Of a DNA stretch of 64,000 bases, positions 45,898-55,604 are shown one piece after another. The position numbers were made by a program, and so were the translations under genes. Position 1 is the first letter of the stretch. The number at the start of each line of letters is the position of its first letter. The notes below the pieces were generated by a model, which worked only from the letters and a program-made list of their open reading frames with translations, had not been told where the DNA came from and did no database searches. The stretch comes from Aplysia californica (Eukaryota; Mollusca; Gastropoda; Aplysiida; Aplysiidae): NCBI RefSeq assembly GCF_000002075.1, contig NW_004797401.1, positions 767,565 to 831,564 of the forward strand, given 5' to 3'.

Positions 45898-46179
45898 TCC
45901 CTTTAGCAGTGGCGCCGACACAGCCCAGAAATCTGTAAACTACTAAGAATATTTGTGACTGTTGTGAACAACCACGTCAAACAAGGGCCTGCAAAATAAC
46001 GCTGGTGGCTTCAACCTTGGCAATAGTGTGAATGAATCTGGTTCAGATCATTGATGGGAACTTCTTGAACTTTGTGGATTTTTTTTCAGACTCACCAATG
46101 ACAAGCAGTATCTTTTAGGGGAAGACCATAAAAATAGGACGGGCGTGGGCCACCCTTCTCAGTCATTCTTACTGTTGAA

Positions 46180-46183
<4 letters not shown>
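45898..46183. other. Intergenic DNA right of the LTR element
   Basis: Contains CAGTGGCGCCGAC at 45909, resembling a hAT end, but no matching inverted partner was found. Confidence 0.4.

Positions 46184-46252
<69 letters not shown>
46184..46252. repeat. (AT)n microsatellite
   Basis: About 34 AT units. Confidence 0.95.
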
Positions 46253-46260
<8 letters not shown>

Positions 46261-48959
46261 ACTTATGTCATGTAAATATGTCCATGAATGCCCCACCCGC
46301 ATCCTTCACAAAGCACCTGGCGCAAATTGGAATAATAATCTGGAAGCATAGTATGTTTCACTGGTATGAGCTGTATAATGAGCTCAGAAAGAAACAGTAA
46401 CCTGCGTTTCGTTAACACGTCTTGCCATATCATACATAAATGGCTTACCTGGCCGGGGAGGGGGGGGGCGCACACCACATGATATCATAACTCGCTTTTT
46501 CCGGTTGGGTGGTGAGAGCATGCTTGACTCCAACTGTAAGCTCTATATTCTATTGACGGAGAAGAGTGCATGGTGCTATTGTGAAACACTTGACTCGTAA
46601 ATGTTCATCAAATGGGATCCGAATGTCTAGACAATACCTTTGATATGTGAACAAATATAATCCGATATTAAACTTGATATTATACATTTTCTGAAAAGAA
46701 CTGAATGAGCTTTTGGAATCAAACGTGTTCATAATGAAAACATTACCGTATGCCAAAGACATAATTGTCGTCTTTGTAAATGATAATTATAATGAGATCA
46801 CCCTATTTCAAACGTGAGACTGTTCAGCAAGAACCGAAAGAAAAACTGTATGTGTCTCTCACTTTTTCTGTCTTTTTGGTGCTATTTCTTTCACTTGTAC
46901 AACTGGACACAAGTGTCGCGGAGACATGTGAGGCAGTAGATACACCGTGTTCGAGCCCTGTAAAATCCACCTGAAATTGTGCCGTTACAGTTACTCATCT
47001 CCGACCGTCAACATCATCTATATTCATCTTGGCGGAGAGCAGAAGTACATGATTCATTTGTGATTTTTCTTTCTTTTTCAATTTTGATCCAAAAGTCAGA
47101 TTAAACACTTCCTTCTCCTTGAATATACAGACTTCCTTCTGTTTTATTGCCTTGGGCAGCCCCTTTCTTGCCCTGCATATTGAACTTGTGGTAAAGGTCC
47201 TTCGTCGAAATGGGCTTCAGAAAGTTCGAAACACTTTAAGAAACGCTGTGTCCCCTCTAGAAACATTGTCTTATTTTTAACGATTTCATAACTTTGAGTT
47301 GATACCTTTTCAATCAGACCTATTCTATAATTATACATTTGTAATAATCACCATTCAGTTATTATCTCTATTTCCCTTGTTTAAAGTAAAGAACGATATC
47401 AGGCTGTAACTGATTCACAAAACTTCCATAACGTTATGCCCCCTTTCATGACGGTGTTTGATCGACATACGTTGGATACGTCTCTTGCTTTTGACTCCTA
47501 TCAGTCGTTCATCAACACCTAACCTTTGTTAAGATGTCTAGTGGTTTCTGAAGATTGAGTTGTAAAATGCACAAAGTCCTGGAATTATTCAAATGGATCC
47601 TTATTGTCATGTCCGACTCTTAGGGTCGTTTTGCTCTCTTTCGGATGAGAAAAATAACAGAAGGCATAGGACTTTACTTCTCAGAAGTACATCTTTTACC
47701 TAAGCGAGTTTTAACCAGAATAAATGTATTGTTTGTTTACGGACGAGTGTCTAAACGAAGAGGACTCATTTAAAGACAATAACACGTTCATTTTTTCACC
47801 AATTGAAACCAAACTTGAAACAAATAATGCTTAACCAGAGGGGCGTCAGATTTTGATATATGAAGAAAATCACTTTACATGTTCGAGATATATCAAGTTT
47901 TGAAAATGTTGACTAAAATTGTGTTAAACGCAAAACTTTGCAACTTCTTAAAAAATCAAGGATAATATGTTTTTCTGAGTTGAATGAGACAGGTAAATAA
48001 AACTGACATTGCTAAATAAGTACTAGGGTAATCGTAGCTATGTAAATTATAAGCTCCAGATGTTGACCATTTCTCAACAGGCAAGCTCTAAATACGCCGT
48101 AAAAGATTTTGAATAACCCTGTGGCATGTTTCTGGGTCTTCTCTTAGGACCTCTTTCCAATACTGAATTTTCGACTGTTTATATGGTGTTATTGTAGAAT
48201 CTGCCTGATAAAATAATTCCAAAGAAAATAGTCGAGAGGGTTTAAGTCGGTGGAATGCAATGACCTTTATTTTTAGGATCTGGTTTAAAAATACAGAAAA
48301 CGTTTCATGCACACTCACCTACTTTGTGGCTCGAGTTCACATCCACGTGGGCTGTCGGATTTTGATTTCTGCTTCGTACATTAAACGTGTTTGTATCAGC
48401 AACAAAATTTTGCACAAGAGCAATTGTGTAGACCTGACGGTAAAGGACGAACGCGCATTCTTAACTCTTCAAGGGCATAGAAGGCACATAGGTCCGATCA
48501 GGAATTGCAGACTAAAACACAATACTCCATGTATATTTCAAACCTCTACTCACAATTAGAAACACAAATTTGCACATTTCATCTTTTAAAAATGGTGAAA
48601 TGGTCCAGGTCTAACGTCCCTATCAACACAATAAGATTTAAGTTTCAAATGAAGAATACGGAATTGCAAACTGTGTGAATAACGAAATTGTGCTTGTGTA
48701 AAGCAATACGTCTTTAAACGTTGTCGAATAAGCAGCGTGTCCTAGAAATGTTAAGATCTCAAATCTCGTGTCGTGTGTGAAGGGGTGGAGATCTCGCTGA
48801 CCCTCTGATCCAGAGTGGAATAAGCGAGCATCCAAGGGTTTGTTGTTGCTTCATTGTCACCACTACTGTCATTTGAATGATTAGGTTCGTCGCCAGAATC
48901 AATATCATTTCAATGAGATCTAGTAGCACTAGATCTATCAGAACGGATGAAGCTTACAC
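46253..48959. other. Intergenic DNA, nothing firmly recognised
   Basis: A 64-codon frame at 46780-46974 encodes a hydrophobic stretch and two Cys but no known domain (see rejected items). Otherwise AT-rich with no element recognised. Confidence 0.5.
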
Positions 48960-49019
48960 TAAGACAAGATCAAATAAATATTTATTGCCCAGATGCTGGC
49001 ACATTGGCTTGGTGTTTTA

Positions 49020-49087
<68 letters not shown>

Positions 49088-49131
49088 AAACACATATATA
49101 TAATATTATATATATTAAATTTATATATATG

Positions 49132-49168
<37 letters not shown>

Positions 49169-49380
49169 ATGTGTGGGTGTGTGTGTGAGTGTGTAATATA
49201 TATGTGGGTGGTTGGCAGGTGCTCTGGTGTGGTTTGCTTCTTCTTTCCTATCAAACATGTATTGCCTTTATCTCCCCTCCTTCTTTTTTGTGTATGTTAC
49301 TCTCTTGTAACACCTCTAATCTTCGGCACTTACATGACCTTATTGTTTTGTAAGTGCTGTAAAAACACTTACTAATACTG

Positions 49381-49438
<58 letters not shown>

Positions 49439-49640
49439 CGCACACACACGCACTCTCACCCATACACACACTCTCCCCTACATTCTCTCTTCCTCATATA
49501 TAATACTTAATAGTATGTTGCACTCACAAGCAGACTCACAACCACTCGCATAATCTGAATAAACAATTGATACTATTAATAACGTATTAAGCTCGATAGG
49601 ATACACCATCAGCATTCTTGATCTTATAACTCTATCAAAA
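48960..49640 (+). repeat. Dispersed repeat D, copy 2, interrupted by repeat C
   Basis: TTTATTGCCCAGATGCTGGC and CACATTGG lead into (CA)n 49022-49084 and AT/GT arrays to 49197. After repeat C (49204-49379) and (GATA)n 49382-49438, the D sequence resumes with CA-rich DNA and GCACTCACAAGCAGACTCAC. Compare copy 1 at 18960-19215. Confidence 0.7.
49204..49379 (+). repeat. Dispersed repeat C, forward copy
   Basis: GTGGGTGGTTGGCAGGTGCT, TTATCTCCCCTCC, ACTCTCTTGTAACACC, tail GTGCTGTAAAAACACTTACT. Inserted in the simple-sequence part of repeat D. Confidence 0.65.
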
Positions 49641-49864
49641 GTTATTTGCATATCAAAACCAGAATCAGAAGAAACAACAGAGCCGGAGGTTTTCCTAATC
49701 AGCAATGAGATGAAAGCAACAGAAGAACCCATACATAATAGCTTTGATCTCTCACGGGGGTCGGCAAAGGGGGGGGGGGGTATCAGGACTAAGGAAGGCT
49801 AACAGAAGTCACTTTTAACAAGTTTGAGAAAATTCACTTTCGACAGTTGTAGTTAAACAACAAA

Positions 49865-51085
49865 TTAAATCTTATATCCGTCCTATCAGGGAAAGATATA
49901 TTAAAGCACAGAAAGAGTTTTGGTTGTGGTTTATTGATTATTCAAAAATCTTTTACATTTTAGATGAATTAGGCACAAGATCAAATGGTAAGGATTTAGG
50001 AACCGTTATAAATCTGTTACTAGATCTACTTGAAAATAGAAAAAGAAGCTAAGCAAGACTGTACTATGTTACCAGATTTTAATTTTATCAAATACATTTT
50101 TTTGGGGGGGAAAGACAGAAGTAAGGCCAAGTTTCCAAGTAAATGTAAAAAAATATCATAAACACGAGATATGCTGATGACGCAGATTTTATTGCAAATC
50201 TAGAGGAGAAAAAAGCTTTCTGCTGCTTTAAGAAAGTTTTGTGACATGAATGAAGGTAGGGCATTACGTTTAGATGTTAAAGGAATAGAATACACGATAC
50301 ATTTTTTTAAAAGCAAAAAAAATCCTATTTGAAATCTTATAAGCAGTCTGAGAAGACAAGCTCAAAAGTTAAAGTATAACACATCTGACGACATTGTAAT
50401 TATAGAAGTCAACAACCACCTTCGGTATCGTTTATGAAGCGGGCTGCTTCAACCCTGCTCGTCAGGGCCAACCCAATCTAATTTTTTTTAAGACACAATG
50501 ACTTAGCAAAAAGACCAGACACCCCAAAAATTCTCCTTACATCTAAATCGAACTCATGTCTCCTGTGTGTGACGGCGAAGCGCCTAACCACAACGCCACA
50601 TACGCCAGAAAGGAACAGTACGACAAAAAGAAGAGAAAACCATGAATTGTAATAGCAATACATAGTGTTAACAAAATGAGTCCAATCTTTTTTTTATTTT
50701 AGAAACACATTAACGACGATTTTTTTTAAAGAATTTCAAAGGTTTATGTCAGGTCAATCCCTTCTCTACGGCTGTAAATATTATTTTTCAAAGGAAACTT
50801 TTGGAGATTGCATAAAGTGAAAAGAAATCGAGTGAAATGGTAGATAGGGGTAATGCAGAATGAAGCTAACATGGGACGACCATATTATACACTAACAATT
50901 AGGAAGAGACAAATTCATTTCCTAGGACACATGATTCGACATGAGGGCTGTGAACATTTTTATTTCTCTGGAAAATGAGAAGGCAAAAGAGACAGTAGGA
51001 GGCCAAAAGCTTTACTCAGGTAACTGCAACAGATGGAAAATCACAGGATGAAATAGGTTTTTTTAAAGGAGAAAATTAAGCGGCG
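49865..51085 (+). mobile_element. LINE relic interrupted by a SINE
   Basis: Pieces in order: EFWLWFIDYSKIFYILDELG (equivalent of F(V/I)DYxKAFD), TRYADDADFIANLEE (YADD box of the RT) and RRQIHFLGHMIRHEGCEHF (post-RT tail), with many breaks. A family 2 SINE sits inside at 50430-50606. Confidence 0.7.
50430..50606 (-). mobile_element. SINE family 2 inside a LINE relic
   Basis: Reverse copy from GAAGCGGGCTGCTTCAACCC to GAAGCGCCTAACCACAACGC, ending CACATACGCC. Confidence 0.75.
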
Positions 51086-51859
51086 AAGCATGGTCGACGA
51101 TATCTTTTTCCTATGTGGTACTTGAAGAAAAGCAGGAAACAACTTGGGCTAAAATGTCGATCGTACGGCAATTTACATGTACATGGTTTGACCGATGAAT
51201 CGGCACTGCTTTAATTGCCACATACAATGGACAGGCCAATATACTGGCCTTGGGGCTGAAAACAAAATTATTATTTTGAGAATTTTGGACTGATCTGGTG
51301 AAATTTTGTGGTAGACAATAATATGTCTTATTATTTGTTATAAAAGTGCGTCATGTTCTATGGGTTCGGTAAGAAGAAAAAACATTTAGAGCCGTTTTTG
51401 TTTGTCACGATTTTATCGTTTTTGTTGATATATCTATTTAGACTTCTATCTATTGTTTGAGATCTTCATAAACATCTTACACTTACGTTGTTTTCTTTGG
51501 ACATGAGAATTAGACTGTCTATTTTCTTTTCCCGTAAAAAGGTTATTTAATCGATATGGAATAAAAAAAATAGCCTACTTTTTGTATGATGTCCCGTGGG
51601 CAAAAGAGATTAACAAATAAGATTCCTTTTTTAAAACATGCATTTGGTCAATTTGTATTAAAGTCTCAAGTTATTACACGAAATATTGGTGCTGATCAAA
51701 AACTGAATACGAATTAATCTATCTTACACGGAAAAGTCATCCTGTCAATAATAGTATCTGAAAAATGAAGTTAAATTCTAGTATCTGCTTGAGAAGCCCG
51801 TCTTTGGAACAGAAATGCTTTGAACATGAAAATAAAGACTGAAACATTAGAACAAACGA

Positions 51860-51861
<2 letters not shown>
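51086..51861. other. Intergenic DNA, nothing recognised
   Basis: AT-rich; no supported gene or repeat. Confidence 0.5.
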
Positions 51862-51909
<48 letters not shown>

Positions 51910-51914
51910 GGGGG

Positions 51915-51978
<64 letters not shown>
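51862..51978. repeat. (AT)n-(GA)n compound microsatellite
   Basis: AT units to about 51894, then GA with a short G run, to 51978. Confidence 0.95.
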
Positions 51979-51980
<2 letters not shown>

Positions 51981-52442
51981 TAAGCCCGGAATTAAGTTTC
52001 TGATGTTCTCTCTTTAAAGCAGAAAAAACGAACGAAGTGAATTTAAAGTACTTACACTATCCCTTCAAATATTCTCATAGGCAGCTCACCGCCGATGTGC
52101 AAGTCGAAATTATAGAAACACTTAGAATTTAGAACTGTAAGTTGAGTAGACAAAAACAGACTCCCTCTTAATTAACCCTAAACTCTTAGGACAAACTATA
52201 CCTCGAATAATAAAACGGGGGGAGGGGTAATACAACATGCTTTCGAGTTCGCATAAACTAATACCCTTATGCTGGTGTTCTTGAGAGAGGGCAAGGTGAC
52301 CTTTCTCTCAGATTCATCTGTTAGCTATCGCCAAAAAATGGAGGACAAATACAAAGAAAATACAACTTTCGTTGAATATCAATCCATTGTAACTGACTGG
52401 CAGAGCTGGAACGTCGACGGTTCTTGAAGCGGCTGGTACTAG
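51979..52442. other. Intergenic DNA, nothing recognised
   Basis: No supported gene. Lies just left of the duplicated upstream region of receptor 4. Confidence 0.5.
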
Positions 52443-53057
52443 GGCTCTTGACATTTTCAATTCGAAGTATGGCATCTGCAAAATCAAACATTACATCCTT
52501 AGAACAAGTCAGATCCACAATAAACCATCATTGATATGAGGTATTACCTTGTGCGAATGACTCTTTCAGTAACGGGGAGGGGCCCATGACAAAGACCTTG
52601 CCGTCTTTATTTTTGTTGAAGAGGATTTGTTGTCGAGTTTCCCTGCAACTTAAAAGCGTTCAGGAAGCTTTTCAGAAGCAAAACTGTCCCAATCCACTTA
52701 TTGCATAAAATGCTACCAGTAAATAGCTGAAATGATCTAAGGCTATCCTCACATAGTTTGAAGACGTTAAAAATGGGTAACTTACCTTAACTCCTTATTA
52801 TTTACAATTTAGCAGAAATCTAGAGAATATAAATTTATTTTTTAAATGACAAAATGATTGTTTGAAAATTATGAATACTGAATATTCATAGCAAAGAATA
52901 AATTGATATCTTTGTGAATAAGTACACTGCCTTCTAAACCATAATAGACATTTTATGAACTGGCAACAGTTCAAATTTTAATAGACAAGCTTACAATAGC
53001 ATCTACACAAATATTGTGAGAGGTTTGGCATAGTATTTTCCCTCCCGTTCTCACAAG
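52443..53057 (+). promoter_or_regulatory. Upstream region of receptor 4, duplicated with receptor 3
   Basis: Counterpart of 33640-34251, with the same ordered landmarks. It lacks the TATAAAAA of the receptor 3 copy. Immediately before the ATG a pyrimidine-rich run (TTTTCCCTCCCGTTCTCAC) ends in AAG, which resembles a 3' splice site for a 5'-UTR intron, a common arrangement in single-coding-exon chemoreceptor genes. Not proof of splicing. Confidence 0.4.
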
Positions 53058-54122
53058 ATGGAACCTAATGCCACTATCTTTGATTATCTGCAATTTAACG
53101 ATGGTATAGTCAGTAGAGAACAATATCTCTATCTGGGTGGCATCTTTACCCTGGTCAAAGCAATTGGAGAACCCACAGCTTCTGCCTGCCTCATTCTCAG
53201 TGCTATCATCTTTTTGCTGGAACGGAAACGGAACGCAACCACTATTTACTTAGTGGTCTTGAACTTGGCCGATGCCGCTCATATGGCTTTTCTACCATTG
53301 TTCAACCTCTGCAACATGACCCCGGGCTGCGAACAAATTCCTGAAAATGGTCACGTGATGCTTTGGTTTGGTTTATACTTATCAGTTTCGTGCCGTCGAA
53401 GCGCCCAAGTCCTGAATCTCATCGTTGCTACGCAAAGATTCATTGCGATAGCTTTTCCCCTGAGGGCCAAGACTTCCTTCTTGCTCAACCACCCGCAGTT
53501 CACCTCACTTGGCGTACTGATAGTGTCTTTCAGTGTGCACAGCTACACTATAGTTATGTATGAACCGGTGACACACGGTGTGGGTTTGAGTCAGCTTGGC
53601 ATGGAATATTATGATATGTTCACTACTTTGCAATTCGTCATTATGTGCCTAATGCTGCACCAATCTCTCGTTCTCACCTCTGCCGTCAACATAGCTACCA
53701 TTGTCACACTCGTTCGGCACAAACGGAAAATGCGAGACATTCGTAACACCAACGCAGCTCGTGAGAAAAATGAACGTTCGATGACCATCATGGTGCTCGT
53801 ATGTTCCGGACTATTTGTGATCAGGTACCTTCCTGTCAGCACTAACTTTGTCCTTATAGATACTCTGCCAGACTATGGTCCCTTTACCCGAGAGACATAT
53901 CTATTTCTTTCTGTGGCTTCGGGTGCTATGATGTGTCAGATAATTGCCGTCCTGTTCATCTTCATTAGCTACATCATGCTAAATGCCAACTTCAGGAAGA
54001 ATCTCATCATGATCCTGTTTACCATCCTCTGTCCTCTCCCCAAGTGCCGCGTATATTTTTCTGCTTTGATCGGCAAAGAAAAAAACAGCTTCATAGGAGC
54101 TGAAACTGCCAAGAAACGTTAG
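53058..54122 (+). CDS. Receptor 4: intronless rhodopsin-class GPCR with Arg in the TM6 switch
   Basis: Frame of 354 codons (ATG 53058 in context AAGATGG, TAG 54120). Seven-helix layout as in its partner receptor 3. Seen: sequon N4-A-T; VSREQYLYL before TM1; D72 in TM2, where receptors 1-3 carry Glu; C85-x5-C91; QRF 126-128; IFISY at the NPxxY position; helix 8 NANFR; tail ending ETAKKR. Two oddities: loop 3 lacks three residues (QKT) present in the other genes, an in-frame 9-base loss; and TM6 reads RYLP (R256, codon AGG at 53823) where the other three read MYLP (ATG codon), a single T-to-G change placing a charge next to the usual toggle position. The frame is otherwise intact, so this is a candidate retuned or silenced receptor rather than an obvious pseudogene. 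A polypyrimidine stretch ending in AAG abuts the ATG. Confidence 0.9.
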   Translation: MEPNATIFDYLQFNDGIVSREQYLYLGGIFTLVKAIGEPTASACLILSAIIFLLERKRNATTIYLVVLNLADAAHMAFLPLFNLCNMTPGCEQIPENGHVMLWFGLYLSVSCRRSAQVLNLIVATQRFIAIAFPLRAKTSFLLNHPQFTSLGVLIVSFSVHSYTIVMYEPVTHGVGLSQLGMEYYDMFTTLQFVIMCLMLHQSLVLTSAVNIATIVTLVRHKRKMRDIRNTNAAREKNERSMTIMVLVCSGLFVIRYLPVSTNFVLIDTLPDYGPFTRETYLFLSVASGAMMCQIIAVLFIFISYIMLNANFRKNLIMILFTILCPLPKCRVYFSALIGKEKNSFIGAETAKKR

Positions 54123-54785
54123 TCACTACAGGTCCAGCCACCTAACAGATATTTCCTACCGTATGCCACACCAGTACAAAAATGAATGTCAGTTATGTGA
54201 GCTCCAAAGCGCTAAAAAATGTTGACAGACTTTTACCCCCCCCCCTTCTCAGCTGCCAAAACCTTACACCAACACATCCCATTCACAGCGCCGAAAACTG
54301 GCCGAAATCGAGTCTCTTAGTTTCTCAGCTCAGCGTCATCTGGAAGTCATTAAATCACACTGGCCGCTCCTGCACACATCAGCTACAGGCTGGCAGGTCA
54401 CGGCGTAATCGAAACTTTTGAAACTACATATCGGCAGTGTCCTCAAGGTAACCACGAAATATTCCCAACCAAAAGAAAAGACCAAGTTTCCCTCTCACAG
54501 TCTGCGAAAACCCGATCTTAATGCGATTATATTTGCCCGTGTTACTGTGTGTGCAAAATGTTTTGGATTTCAACTAATTTACTCTATGTTTATCGCACTT
54601 AAGGCTTTTCTCATTTCTAAAGCTGTTAGTATTTCAAAGAGTTTTTGTGTATGTACGGAGACATTTTTTTCAAGCGTGTAGATTTCATCAAAGTCTGAAG
54701 AATGGTTGTTGAGATATTGAGTTACATGTATCTGATTCTCATCCAGTGCCTGGTTATTCGCCCGTGGAACAGTGTTTGCGATTCA
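54123..54785. other. 3' flank of receptor 4
   Basis: Likely 3' UTR and spacer; a poly-C run at 54235-54245. No clear polyadenylation signal. Confidence 0.45.
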
Positions 54786-54793
54786 TGTACATG

Positions 54794-55596
54794 CAGTGGC
54801 GGCGGGTAGTGACGGGCTCACGGGATTGAGCCCCTACCCCCTCCCCAACCACCACCCCAACTGTATCCCAAAGCAAATGAAAGTTTCTCCATAATGAAAT
54901 AAGCAGTTGAAACCGTTATGACCGCACACAATGAACAGAGAGTAATCAACCTGGCGGCTTGCTCGCTTATCCAATCACTGTTGTCCCCGCTTACAACTAT
55001 AGTAACCCAGCAGCCAATCAAATGTCTTTAGGGCTCAGCAAAGATGAGCCCTTTTCCCACAGTCCATTCTTAATGAAACTCTTCTTGTAAAAAGGTAAAA
55101 GACTGGGAAAAAATAACCCTGTACCGAGGGCTCACACTCTCCTAGCCCCGACAGTGGGGTGAAAGTTTACGACACACTTCCCCCTACTGACACAGATACC
55201 TATGCGCTCATTGGTTCTTTGTTGGGTGCGTTCAACTTTCTCGACTACACGGCCTAATCCAGCTCATAGAAGTATTATGTTTGAAGTGCTGTGTGTGCAT
55301 GTTTGTGTTTGTGCTGCTGAGATTTAACAGTTATAACTTTTTCATCACACGAAAACTAATTAGAGGAAATTTGGCGGTGCATCGGTTTCGTCCCCACCAT
55401 CAACAAGAATTTAACTAAGAACAAAGAGATTGAAAACAAGGGCAACTCTTCTCGTTTGAATGGTTCTCAAACTGCCGTGGCTCACCGTGAGTATAGAAAA
55501 ATCATCACTGTTTAATTCTTATTGCTTGCTATTTGGTGGTAAAAAACTGGAAGCAACCTAAGCCCCACCCAAATTTTGGTCCACCCACCGCCACTG
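54794..55596. mobile_element. hAT-type non-autonomous DNA transposon
   Basis: 803-bp element beginning CAGTGGCGGCGGGTAG and ending with the complement of CAGTGGCGGTGGGTGG (14 of 16 match). Flanked by a perfect 8-bp target duplication TGTACATG (54786-54793, 55597-55604). The CAGTGGCGG end and 8-bp duplication are typical of the hAT superfamily. No transposase frame inside. Confidence 0.92.
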
Positions 55597-55604
55597 TGTA
55601 CATG

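Noticed and set aside
45909-45925. Second hAT element starting CAGTGGCGCCGAC
   Set aside because: No inverted partner or 8-bp target duplication was found.
46780-46974. A 64-codon frame with a hydrophobic signal-like segment and two Cys
   Set aside because: No splice signals, homologue or context support it; hydrophobic frames of this length are common in AT-rich DNA.
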